Shown piece by piece: positions 43,163-51,604 of a stretch of DNA of 52,015 nt (positions within the stretch are counted from its first letter, which is position 1; each line of letters opens with the position of its first letter). The position numbers and the translations under genes were made by a program. Under the pieces are notes generated by a model. The model did not search any database, had not been told where the DNA came from, and was given only the letters and a program-made list of their open reading frames with translations. The stretch comes from Desulforamulus profundi. Its GTDB lineage: Bacteria; Bacillota_B; Desulfotomaculia; Desulfotomaculales; Desulfotomaculaceae. Location of the stretch: assembly GCF_002607855.1 (NCBI RefSeq), contig NZ_AWQQ01000041.1, positions 1 to 52,015 of the forward strand, read 5' to 3'.

Positions 43163-44614
43163 TTGCAGCTGACCAATAAAAAACTCGACTGGGACCAGTT
43201 CCTGCAAATCCGCCAGGAAGTCTTGAACAGTTGGCCCACGGGACAGGAAGTAAACCTGGAGGAGGCCATTGCCTATCAGTCTGGGATACCCGCCAGCCGT
43301 CGTTTTGCCGAAAAACTGGAACAGGCCAAAAGAGAAGGAATTACCCTGGCCCAGCCCAGGGCGGGCGTTGCTCTGGTGCATGAACACATTGAGCTGCTGC
43401 GTTACCTGGTAGAGGAGGGAGGCGCCGACCTGCTGCCCACCACCATCGACAGCTACACCCGGCAGAACCGCTACAATGAAGCCCAGGCGGGCATTGAAGA
43501 AAGCCGGTCGGTGGGACGGTCCATGCTGAACGGTTTTCCTGCCGTCAACCACGGCGTTGCCGCCTGCCGGGAGGTGGTGGAATCGGTGAAAGTTCCAGTG
43601 CAGGTCCGTCACGGCACACCGGATGCCCGGCTGCTCACGGAAATTTCCCTGGCCGGCGGTTTTACCGCCTATGAAGGAGGTGGCATTTCCTACAACATTC
43701 CCTATGCCAAGGACGTGCCCCTGGAGCGTTCCATCCGGGACTGGCAGTATGCCGACCGGCTGGTGGGCTATTACGAAGAACAGGGCATCTCCGTTAACCG
43801 GGAACCCTTCGGTCCCCTGACCGGCACCCTGGTGCCACCCTGCATCTCTCACAGCATTGCCATTATCGAGGCCCTGCTGGCGGCAGAACAGGGCGTTAAG
43901 AGCCTGACCCTGGGTTACGGCCAGTGCGGCAACCTGACGCAGGACGTGGCTGCGGTACGTTCCCTGGAGGAACTGGCGGACGAATACCTGTCACGCTTTG
44001 GCTATCAAGATGTTGTCGTCACCACCGTTTTTCACCAGTGGATGGGAGGTTTCCCCCAGGATGAAAGTAAGGCCTTTGGTGTTATCAGCTGGGGAGCGGC
44101 CACCGCTGCCATGGCCAAAGCCACCAAGGTGATTGTCAAGACTCCCCATGAGGCCATGGGGATCCCCACCAAGGAGGCCAATGCCGCGGGAATCCGGGCC
44201 ACCAAACAGGTATTAAACATGCTGAAAGACCAGCCCCTGGTGGAATTTACAGAACTGCAGCGTGAAAAAGGCTTAATCAAGGCAGAGACCAGGGCCATCC
44301 TGGAACGGCTGCTGGAATTCGGGGAAGGAGACATTGCCCTGGGAACCGTCCGGGGCTTCCAGGCCGGGATTATCGATGTACCCTTTGCCCCCAGCCGCTA
44401 CAATGCGGGACGCCTCCTGCCGGCCCGGGATTACCAGGGTGCGGTGCGCTTATTGGATTTTGGTAATTTACCCTTCGGGGAAGAAATAAAGGAAGTCCAC
44501 CGGGAAAAAATAGCGCAAAGGGGCAAAGCCGAAGGCAGGGACCCCAGTTTCCAGATGGTGATTGACGATATTTATGCCATCGGTAAGGGCATGCTGGTAG
44601 GAAAGCCCCGCTAA
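43163..44614 (+). CDS. glmE: Glutamate mutase (methylaspartate mutase) epsilon subunit
   Basis: GlmE is the TIM-barrel catalytic subunit that binds glutamate and, with GlmS and adenosylcobalamin, isomerises it to (2S,3S)-3-methylaspartate. The 483 residues equal the family length. Distinctive stretches are [19 protein letters not shown] (about 57-75), [19 protein letters not shown] (about 93-111), [26 protein letters not shown] (about 149-159), [17 protein letters not shown] and [18 protein letters not shown]. The TTG start has AAAGGAG upstream. Methylaspartate ammonia-lyase follows after 27 bases. Confidence 0.96.
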   Translation: MQLTNKKLDWDQFLQIRQEVLNSWPTGQEVNLEEAIAYQSGIPASRRFAEKLEQAKREGITLAQPRAGVALVHEHIELLRYLVEEGGADLLPTTIDSYTRQNRYNEAQAGIEESRSVGRSMLNGFPAVNHGVAACREVVESVKVPVQVRHGTPDARLLTEISLAGGFTAYEGGGISYNIPYAKDVPLERSIRDWQYADRLVGYYEEQGISVNREPFGPLTGTLVPPCISHSIAIIEALLAAEQGVKSLTLGYGQCGNLTQDVAAVRSLEELADEYLSRFGYQDVVVTTVFHQWMGGFPQDESKAFGVISWGAATAAMAKATKVIVKTPHEAMGIPTKEANAAGIRATKQVLNMLKDQPLVEFTELQREKGLIKAETRAILERLLEFGEGDIALGTVRGFQAGIIDVPFAPSRYNAGRLLPARDYQGAVRLLDFGNLPFGEEIKEVHREKIAQRGKAEGRDPSFQMVIDDIYAIGKGMLVGKPR

Positions 44615-44641
44615 TTTAAGAAGTGAAAACGGAGGCCAAAC

Positions 44642-45906
44642 ATGAAAATTACGGGTGCTGTTGTTTCGCCGGGACTGACCGGCTTTTATTTTGATGACCA
44701 GAAAGCCATAAAAAAGGGTCGGGAGCAGGACGGGTTTGCCTACCTGGGCGAGCCTGCCACCCCGGGTTTTTCTGCCGTTCGCCAGCGCGGTGAAGCCATT
44801 TCCGTCATGCTCCTGCTGGAGGACGGCTCGTTCGCTTACGGAGACTGTGCCGCTGTGCAGTATTCCGGCGCCGGCGGACGGGACCCCCTGTTTTTAGCCG
44901 CGGATTTTATGCCGGTTCTGGAAAGGGACCTGCTGCCGAGGCTGGTGGGCCGGGAAGTCACCGGCTTCCGGGAATTGGCAGAAGAATTTGATCATCTGGC
45001 CGATGCTGGGGGAAATCCCTTGCACACAGCCATCCGCTACGGCGTTACCCAGGCGCTGCTGGATGCGGCCGCCAGGGAGGCCAGGTGCACCATGGCAGAG
45101 GTGGTGGCCAGAGAGTACAACTGCAGGTTGACCGACAAACGGGTGCCCATTTTCTGCCAGACCGGCGATGAGCGCTATACCAACGCCGATAAAATTATCA
45201 TAAAACGGGCGGATGTGCTGCCCCATGGGCTGATTAATAACGTACGGGAAAAACTGGGACGCCACGGGGAAAAGCTGCTGGACTATGTGTCCTGGCTCAG
45301 GGACCGGGCCCGCAGGCTGGGCGGCGAAGACTACCGTCCTATTTTACATATTGACGTTTACGGCACCATCGGGCAGGCCTTTGACGAAAACCCGGACCGC
45401 ATGGCAGATTACCTGACCCGGCTGGAATTGGCTGCCGCCCCTTTGAAAATCCGCATTGAAGGTCCCATGGACCGGGGCAGCAAACCGGCGCAAATTGATG
45501 CCTTGGCGGAACTGCGCCGGCTCCTGGAAAGCAGGGGCAGCGTGGTGGAGATTGTGGCCGACGAGTGGTGCAACACTTTAGAAGATATTCGGGAATTTGT
45601 GGATGCCCGGGCCGGTCACATGGTGCAAATCAAAACCCCCGATTTAGGCGGTATTAACAATACCATCGAAGCAGTGCTGTATGCCAAAGAACGGGGCACC
45701 GGAGCTTACCTGGGGGAACCTGCAACGAAACCGACCGTTCCTCCCGGGTTTGCGTCCATATCGGCATTGCCACCCAGCCGGATCAAATCCTGGCCAAACC
45801 GGGTATGGGCGTGGACGAGGGCCTGATGATAACCTATAATGAAATGAGCCGTACCCTAGCGTTGTTGCGGGCCAAGGGGGTATTTTTTAAAGCATGCAGA
45901 AGGTAG
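44642..45906 (+). CDS. Methylaspartate ammonia-lyase (frame broken near 45732)
   Basis: MAL splits 3-methylaspartate into mesaconate and ammonia. The reconstructed protein is about 421 residues, the family length. Enolase-superfamily residues are visible: LPHGLINN (His equivalent to 194), HIDVYGTIG, IEGPMD and VADEWCN as Mg ligands, and the catalytic Lys in QIKTPDLGGI. The frame is lost in a run of five G at about 45732; a sixth G gives GGTCNETDRSS and then AKPGMGVDEG, both typical of the MAL C-terminus. ATG 44642 has ACGGAGG. The end overlaps the next gene by 13 bases. Confidence 0.92.
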
Positions 45907-46871
45907 GAATGACCACCACCGTCCCGGTGGAGGCAATTTATGCTGCCGGCATGATACCGGTGGATTTGAATAATATTTTTATTACCCATGAAAACCCCCA
46001 GGGTCTGGTGGAAGAGGCGGAAGTGGCCGGCTATCCCCGTAACCTCTGTGCCTGGATTAAGGGCATTTATGCCACCACCCTGCGGAACGAAGACATCCGG
46101 ACCATTGTGGCAGTGACCCAGGGCGATTGCAGCAATACCCATGCCCTGATGGAGACCCTGGAGATGGCAGGGGTTAAAGTCATTCCCTTTGCCTTTCCCT
46201 TCGACCGGGATTATGATTTGCTGAAACTCCAGATGGAAAAACTGGTTGAGGCCCTGGGTACCACCTGGCAGGAGGTCTGCCGGACCAAAGAAAGGCTGGA
46301 CCAAGTCCGGCGCAAGGTCCATGAGATTGACCGGCTGACCTGGCAGGGGGACAAGGTCAGCGGTTGGGACAATCACCTCTTTCAGGTCAGCTGCAGCGAC
46401 TTTGACGGGGACCCGGAACAGTTCGCTAAAAGAGCGGATGCTTACCTGGGGGAACTACCCTACAAAGAACCCATTAAAGCAAAGCTTAGGCTGGCCTACA
46501 TCGGCGTTCCTCCCATTGTGGACGATCTCTATGACTACCTGGAAGAGCGGGACGCCCGGGTTGTCTTTAACGAAGTGCAGCGGCAGTTTACCATGCCCTT
46601 TGCAATACAAGACATTGTGGAACAATACAGGGCCTACAGTTATCCCTACGGCATCTTTTACCGCCTGGAAGATATCAGCCGGGAACTGGAGCGGCGTCAG
46701 GTGGACGGGGTGATCCACTATGCTCAGAGTTTCTGCTACCGGCAGATCGAGGATTTAATCGTACGGAAGAAACTCAAATACCCCATCCTGACCCTGGAAG
46801 GGGATAAACCCAGCAAATTGGACGCCCGTACCCGCATGCGGCTGGATGCCTTCCTGGATATGTTGAGGTGA
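45894..46871 (+). CDS. Single-subunit 2-hydroxyacyl-CoA dehydratase-like (HgdB/BcrC/FldC family) iron-sulfur protein
   Basis: The 325-residue protein has the HgdB-type fold: TTVPVEAIYAAGMIPVDLNN at the start, then CAWIKGIY, TQGDCSNTHALMETLEMAG, IPFAFPFDRD, and IHYAQSFCYRQIEDL and ILTLEGDKP near the end. Five Cys residues are spread through it, several at positions that bind an Fe-S cluster in HgdB/FldC relatives. Classical dehydratases need two such subunits; only one is encoded here, as in single-subunit or 'double-cubane' homologues. It overlaps the ammonia-lyase gene and its own activase gene. A radical or low-potential reduction role is likely; the substrate is unknown. Confidence 0.82.
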   Translation: MQKVGMTTTVPVEAIYAAGMIPVDLNNIFITHENPQGLVEEAEVAGYPRNLCAWIKGIYATTLRNEDIRTIVAVTQGDCSNTHALMETLEMAGVKVIPFAFPFDRDYDLLKLQMEKLVEALGTTWQEVCRTKERLDQVRRKVHEIDRLTWQGDKVSGWDNHLFQVSCSDFDGDPEQFAKRADAYLGELPYKEPIKAKLRLAYIGVPPIVDDLYDYLEERDARVVFNEVQRQFTMPFAIQDIVEQYRAYSYPYGIFYRLEDISRELERRQVDGVIHYAQSFCYRQIEDLIVRKKLKYPILTLEGDKPSKLDARTRMRLDAFLDMLR

Positions 46872-47626
46872 TGACTTTGCTATGCGGTATCGATTTGGGT
46901 AGCCGGAATGTTAAGGTGGCCCTGATGGCGGAGGACGGCGCCCTAACCTTGCGTAGGTTTGACACCGTTTCCTTTTACCGGGAACACGGCAGGAGCGTGG
47001 ACGGGCAGCTGCAGGTGGATTTTGCCGCCCTGGGCCTGGGCACCCCGGAAAAGGTGGTGGCCACCGGCTACGGCCGGCAGACCATTAACCTGAAGGGTGC
47101 GGAAATCATTCCCGAAATCAAGGCCCACGTGCTGGGAGCCGTTCACCAGACCGGCCTGCAGGATTTTACCCTGCTGGACCTGGGAGGACAGGACAGCAAA
47201 GTAGTTCTGGTTGCCCGGGGCAAAATGGTTGATTTTCAGACCAATGACAAATGTGCCGCCAGCACTGGCCGTTACTTGGAAAACATGGCTGCGGTGCTGG
47301 ATATTGATATGGAAGAACTTTCAAATCACCATGAGGACCCGGTGGACTTAAACTCCACCTGTGCCATCTTTGGGGAGACGGAGTTGATCGGGAAGGTGGT
47401 GGAGGGGCATTCCCTTTCCTCCCTGGCAGCCGGGGTGAATTATACCATCTTCAAACGCATCAAACCTATGCTAACACAACTCCTTTCGGACACCGTTATT
47501 TTCACCGGCGGGGTTGCCCACAACCAGGCGCTGGTTAAAATAATAGAAAATGAGATGAAAGTTCCTGTGGTAGTGCCCACCCACCCCCAGTACAACGGGG
47601 CCATCGGCTGCTGCGCCTACATCTAA
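46868..47626 (+). CDS. 2-hydroxyacyl-CoA dehydratase activase (HgdC/BadF family) ATPase
   Basis: This 252-residue ASKHA ATPase has phosphate-1 CGIDLGSRNVKVAL (5-18), LLDLGGQDSKVV (about 98-109), the two Fe-S Cys motifs NDKCAASTGRYLE (about 126-138) and STCAIFGETELIG (about 160-172), and IFTGGVAHN for the adenosine site. Dimers bridge one 4Fe-4S cluster and pump an electron to the partner on ATP hydrolysis. The GTG at 46868 overlaps the upstream stop; ATG 46871 is the alternative. Coupling to the HgdB-like gene identifies its partner. Confidence 0.93.
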   Translation: MMTLLCGIDLGSRNVKVALMAEDGALTLRRFDTVSFYREHGRSVDGQLQVDFAALGLGTPEKVVATGYGRQTINLKGAEIIPEIKAHVLGAVHQTGLQDFTLLDLGGQDSKVVLVARGKMVDFQTNDKCAASTGRYLENMAAVLDIDMEELSNHHEDPVDLNSTCAIFGETELIGKVVEGHSLSSLAAGVNYTIFKRIKPMLTQLLSDTVIFTGGVAHNQALVKIIENEMKVPVVVPTHPQYNGAIGCCAYI

Positions 47627-47650
47627 CAAACTCCACCGGAGGTGCACCAA

Positions 47651-48397
47651 ATGAAACTTACTATTCTCGGCTGCTGGGCCCCTTACCCCAGGGTGAGCGG
47701 GGCCTGTTCCGGTTATTTACTACAGGAGAACGGCCGCAACTTGCTCATTGATACAGGCAACGGGGTATTGAGCCGCCTGCTGCAGCACATCGATATTCAG
47801 GACCTGGACGGGGTGCTGTTGAGTCACCTGCATCCGGATCATTTAATGGACATCTATTCTTTACGTCATGCCATCGAAGCGGCCAACCGGGAAGGACGCA
47901 TGGACAAACGGGTGCCCTTATATCTGCCCACCGGCCCGGCAGAGGATTTCAACCGAATTATTGAATTTACCAAAGCCTTTACCATCCAGGTCATTGACGG
48001 GATGCCGGAGTCCAAAGAAGCTTTCATTGCGGGCTTCAAGGTGAAATTTACTCCCGGTAAACATAATTTACCCGCCTATAGTATATCCATAGAGGGTAGC
48101 AAGCGGTTTGTTTATTCCGGCGACACCGCCTACCAGGAGGAACTAATCAAGCTGGCCGCCGGCGCAGATTTATTCCTGTGTGAGGCCAGTGGTCTGGAGC
48201 AGGATATGGAATACCTGCAGGAGAATCATCTGACCGCCCGGCAGGCCGGGCAACTGGCAAAAGCCGCAGGGGTGAAAAGGTTGATGATCACCCATTTCTA
48301 CCCCGAGTATGTTCTCTCCGAGCTGCAAAAACAGGCGGAGGAAGGCTTTAGCCGGGGGACGGAATTGGCCAGGGAAGGCGCCACTGTAGAGTTTTAG
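47651..48397 (+). CDS. MBL-fold metallohydrolase (RNase Z/YhfI-like)
   Basis: The roughly 248-residue beta-lactamase-fold hydrolase starts at ATG 47651 behind GGAGGTG. The HxHxDH motif is SHLHPDHLMD at about 57-66; further metal ligands are His in FTPGKHNLPAY, Asp in VYSGDTAY and His in ITHFYP. SGACSGYLL near the start is typical of the RNase Z-like YhfI group. The substrate is not known for this group. It follows the activase after about 24 bases and may be read from the glutamate mutase operon. Confidence 0.9.
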   Translation: MKLTILGCWAPYPRVSGACSGYLLQENGRNLLIDTGNGVLSRLLQHIDIQDLDGVLLSHLHPDHLMDIYSLRHAIEAANREGRMDKRVPLYLPTGPAEDFNRIIEFTKAFTIQVIDGMPESKEAFIAGFKVKFTPGKHNLPAYSISIEGSKRFVYSGDTAYQEELIKLAAGADLFLCEASGLEQDMEYLQENHLTARQAGQLAKAAGVKRLMITHFYPEYVLSELQKQAEEGFSRGTELAREGATVEF

Positions 48398-48413
48398 AAG
48401 GGGAGAGTTCAAT

Positions 48414-49380
48414 TTGCCTGTTTCGATTCTTCATGAATATTTGATGCACGCGGTCTACTTTGCTCCCAGAGGTCGCTACCGTTTGCTGGCCCTGGGGGGC
48501 AGCCTGGCCTACCGCTACCTTAGCCCCGAAGACCACTTGATCGGCTTTGTGGAGATGCCGGGGCAGGGAAATCCCTGCTAATCCGGGGCATGTTTCCCGG
48601 ACTGGAGCTTACCAACGACGATGACGGCATCAATGTGCGGCCACTGCCGCTGCTGGATGATTTTGAACGAAAACACTTCCGCAGCCGTACCTATCACCTG
48701 GATATGCGGTTTGAAATGGCCTTCAGCAACCGTGGACCATCGTAGAAGCGGTGCGGGAGGCAGTTAAACATGACCGACGGGTCATTGTGGAACATTTTGA
48801 CCTGCTCTATCCTATGCTGCATATGAATGCGCAGATTCTCATCGGCATCGGGGAAGAGGTGATCGTAACACGCCCCAATATTTTTGGACCAAAACCCCAG
48901 GAAATTGCTGACATTGTCTATGAGTCCCTGATCTACCGCAAGATGGCCCATACTGCCGAAGACATTACCGGCATGCTGCTGGAATATGAGCTGGGAATTA
49001 AAAAGCCCAAGGTGCACAGCGATATTAAGCACGGGTTTGTGTTGGAATTTGACGAAAAGCCCAACATTGATCTGGATGCTTTGGAAAAAAGGGTTCAGGA
49101 GATTATTGATAAAGATCTCTGTATTTACTACCAGGATGAAACACATATTAAGGTTGGCGAGGGTTCCTTTTCCTGCACAGGTCCCCGTTTGCATGTAAAA
49201 AGGACCAGTGAGGTCACCAACTTTCGATTGGTAAAGGAATTTATGTGGGATCCCATTCAGGAACTTTACGTGCTGGTTGGCCTGGTGGGACCGGTGATTG
49301 AGGGCGAGAGCCCGGCCGAACCGCCGGACCAATTCCAGCTGATTCGCCGGGCCCGCCGGCGTTCTAAAGAGATCACATAA
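48414..49380 (+). CDS. P-loop protein, 'alanine-tRNA synthetase second additional domain'-type (frame broken near 48560 and 48730)
   Basis: The reconstructed protein is about 323 residues. TTG 48414 follows GGGGAG. The N-terminus reads [22 protein letters not shown]-loop appears as [20 protein letters not shown] once one base at about 48560 is restored, so it should bind ATP or GTP. After a second lost base at about 48730 the frame continues [12 protein letters not shown] and [11 protein letters not shown]. The C-terminal half holds [18 protein letters not shown] and [17 protein letters not shown], which recall an AlaRS-associated domain name used for such Firmicutes proteins. That label is from memory; the role is unknown. 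It lies directly upstream of rph. Confidence 0.68.
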
Positions 49381-49397
49381 GGAGGCTGTCCCTTTCT

Positions 49398-50144
49398 ATG
49401 GAAAGAGTTGATGGAAGAAAACCGGGTCAAATACGCCCGGTCTTTATGACACCCAATTACAACAAGTACGCCGAAGGTTCGGTTCTCATCGAGGTGGGAG
49501 ATACCCGGGTGATCTGCACCGCCACAGTGGAGGAGAGGGTACCGCCCTTTTTAAAGGGATTGGGCAAAGGCTGGGTCACCGCCGAATATGCCATGATTCC
49601 CCGGGCCACCGGCACCCGGACCGTGCGGGAATCTGCCAAGGGTAAACTGGGGGGCAGGACCATGGAAATCCAGCGGCTTATTGGCCGGGCCCTCCGCTCG
49701 GTGGTGAATTTGGAAGCCCTGGGGGAACGCACGGTCACCCTGGACTGTGATGTGATTCAGGCGGACGGTGGCACCAGAACGGCCTCCATTACCGGGGCTT
49801 ACGTAGCCATGATTTTAGCCTTGAATAAACTGGTAGAACAGGGTATGCTAGAGAAAATACCGGTACATGACTTTATCGCTGCCACCAGTGTGGGGATCGT
49901 CAGAGGTACACCGGTAATAGATTTGTGTTACGCTGAAGACTCTGCTGCAGAAGTGGACATGAACGTGGTGATGACCGGTACCGGGCGCTTTGTGGAAGTT
50001 CAGGGAACCGGGGAAGAAGCCACTTTTTCCAGGGATGAGATGAACCGGTTACTGGACCTGGCCACAGCGGGTATTCAGGAGTTAAACAAAGTCCAGCGGC
50101 AGGTGCTGGGCGAGAGAATATCCGCCGGGATGGGGCAGGTGTGA
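49398..50144 (+). CDS. rph: Ribonuclease PH
   Basis: RNase PH trims the 3' end of tRNA precursors phosphorolytically. The 248 residues include [13 protein letters not shown] (3-15), [55 protein letters not shown], the conserved [19 protein letters not shown] and [20 protein letters not shown], all complete. AAGGAGG precedes the ATG with somewhat long spacing. It begins the conserved rph-rdgB-yfcE block. Confidence 0.97.
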   Translation: MERVDGRKPGQIRPVFMTPNYNKYAEGSVLIEVGDTRVICTATVEERVPPFLKGLGKGWVTAEYAMIPRATGTRTVRESAKGKLGGRTMEIQRLIGRALRSVVNLEALGERTVTLDCDVIQADGGTRTASITGAYVAMILALNKLVEQGMLEKIPVHDFIAATSVGIVRGTPVIDLCYAEDSAAEVDMNVVMTGTGRFVEVQGTGEEATFSRDEMNRLLDLATAGIQELNKVQRQVLGERISAGMGQV

Positions 50145-50148
50145 ACCG

Positions 50149-50754
50149 TTGAAATTAGTTTTAGCCACCAACAACAAGGGCAAAGTCAAAGAACTGGCCG
50201 AAATGTTAAACCCCCTGGGCCTGCAGGTGGTTCCCATCGGTGAATACCCCGGTTTTCAGGAAGTGGAGGAAGACGGGGAAACCTTTGCGGACAATGCCAT
50301 CAAGAAGGCGGTGGCGGCAGCCGAATTTACCGGGGAGTTGTCCCTGGCAGACGATTCGGGTCTGGAGGCGGACGCATTAAACGGCGCCCCGGGAGTTCAC
50401 TCGGCCCGCTTTGCCGGGGAGCTCAAGGATGATGCTGCCAACAACCGGAAACTGCTCAAACTGCTGGAGGATGTGCCGGATGAAAAGCGCACCGGCCGGT
50501 TCCGCTGTGTCATTGCCATTGCGGAGCCCCACGGCAGGGTCCACACTGCGGAGGGCGCCTGCGAAGGCATTATTTTGAGAGAGTTGAAGGGCGAGGGTGG
50601 GTTCGGTTACGACCCATTGTTTTACGTACCAACGTATAAACAAACCTTTGCTGAAATAGATTTAAAACAGAAAAACTCCATCAGCCACCGGGGCAAAGCC
50701 CTGCGAAAGGCTGTGGAGATCTTGAACCGCCTTTACGTTAACCGGGAGGGTTAA
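50149..50754 (+). CDS. rdgB: XTP/dITP diphosphatase (house-cleaning NTPase)
   Basis: RdgB hydrolyses dITP, XTP and dHAPTP to monophosphates and keeps them out of DNA. The 201-residue Ham1/RdgB fold shows LVLATNNKGKVKEL (3-16), EEDGETFADNAIKKA, SLADDSGLEADALNGAPGVHSARFAG (about 64-89), GEGGFGYDPLFYVP (about 145-158) and ISHRGKAL (about 178-185). The TTG start lies 4 bases after rph. Confidence 0.97.
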   Translation: MKLVLATNNKGKVKELAEMLNPLGLQVVPIGEYPGFQEVEEDGETFADNAIKKAVAAAEFTGELSLADDSGLEADALNGAPGVHSARFAGELKDDAANNRKLLKLLEDVPDEKRTGRFRCVIAIAEPHGRVHTAEGACEGIILRELKGEGGFGYDPLFYVPTYKQTFAEIDLKQKNSISHRGKALRKAVEILNRLYVNREG

Positions 50755-50757
50755 GTC

Positions 50758-51246
50758 TTGCGAATTTTGGTTGTTTCTGATACCCACGGGCGGCTGGGTG
50801 CCATTTATCATGTACTGGAGCAATTGGGAGAGGTAGACTTAATCCTGCATGCGGGCGACCACTACCGGGATTGTGATGACCTGGCCTACACCCTGGAAAT
50901 TCCCGCCCGGGGTGTCATGGGGAACTGTGACTTTCCCGGCGACGGTCCCCTGGAAGAACTGCTGGAGGTGGCGGGTCATAAAATCTACATGACCCACGGC
51001 CACCGTCACGGGGTGAAGGGAGATGCCAACACCGTCCTGGCACGGGCCAAAGAACTGGGGGCCAAAGTGGCCATCTACGGCCATACTCATGTTGCGGATT
51101 TTCGGATAGTTGATGACATTATTCTTTTAAACCCCGGCAGTCCGGAACATCCAAGAGGCAAGGACAGACCTTCCGTTGGCTTGATCGAAATACACGGGGA
51201 AGACATCGAAGTGGAAATCATTTATATTGATTATTTCTACCCATAA
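50758..51246 (+). CDS. YfcE/MJ0936-family metallophosphodiesterase
   Basis: This 162-residue calcineurin-like phosphoesterase carries all metal motifs: VVSDTHGRLG (5-14), HAGDHYRDCDD (about 35-45), GNCDFPG (about 60), THGHRHG (about 80) and YGHTHVADF (about 104). Relatives hydrolyse phosphodiesters with Mn or Ni. The TTG start lies 3 bases after the rdgB stop, so the block rph-rdgB-yfcE is one transcript. Confidence 0.93.
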   Translation: MRILVVSDTHGRLGAIYHVLEQLGEVDLILHAGDHYRDCDDLAYTLEIPARGVMGNCDFPGDGPLEELLEVAGHKIYMTHGHRHGVKGDANTVLARAKELGAKVAIYGHTHVADFRIVDDIILLNPGSPEHPRGKDRPSVGLIEIHGEDIEVEIIYIDYFYP

Positions 51247-51278
51247 AATACCTCTTATCATATGACATAGTCTTAGGG

Positions 51279-51311
51279 AAAATGCACATTGAAAGTGCAT
51301 TTTTCTTTTTT
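51279..51311 (+). terminator. Terminator after the yfcE-like gene
   Basis: AAAATGCAC and GTGCATTTT form a perfect stem followed by TCTTTTTT. Confidence 0.8.
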
Positions 51312-51392
51312 CGGAAAGTATGATGTTTAGGAAAGAAAATATACAGGGCGATAAGAGGCAACAATTACCGTTTAAAATTTTATTCAGTTTTG

Positions 51393-51420
51393 TTGACAAA
51401 CGTAAGTAATTTGATATAAT
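51393..51420 (+). promoter_or_regulatory. Strong sigma-A promoter of tRNA-Gly
   Basis: Perfect TTGACA (51393-51398) and perfect TATAAT (51415-51420) with a 16-base spacer, 40 bases upstream of the tRNA 5' end. Confidence 0.85.
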
Positions 51421-51459
51421 AATATCTGTTCCGTAAAGACAACAAATGATAGAAATTTT

Positions 51460-51533
51460 GCGGGTGTAGCTCAATGGTAGAGCACCGGCCTTCCAAGCCG
51501 GGTACGTGGGTTCGATTCCCATCACCCGCTCCA
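51460..51533 (+). tRNA. tRNA-Gly (anticodon UCC)
   Basis: The acceptor arm GCGGGTG pairs with CACCCGC. The D arm GCTCAATGGTAGAGC, anticodon stem CCGGC with loop CTTCCAA (anticodon TCC) and T arm GTGGGTTCGATTCCCAT are all standard. The discriminator T and an encoded CCA end the gene, giving 74 bases. It decodes GGA and, by wobble, GGG. Confidence 0.97.
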
Positions 51534-51563
51534 TTTATTTATATGGAATACCATACTACAAAT

Positions 51564-51604
51564 AATAACGCAGTAGCCAAGGCTTGGTTACTGCGTTTAT
51601 TATT
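51564..51604 (+). terminator. Terminator of tRNA-Gly
   Basis: AACGCAGTAGCCAA and TTGGTTACTGCGTT form a long stem with one G-U pair, followed by TATTATT. Confidence 0.85.
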
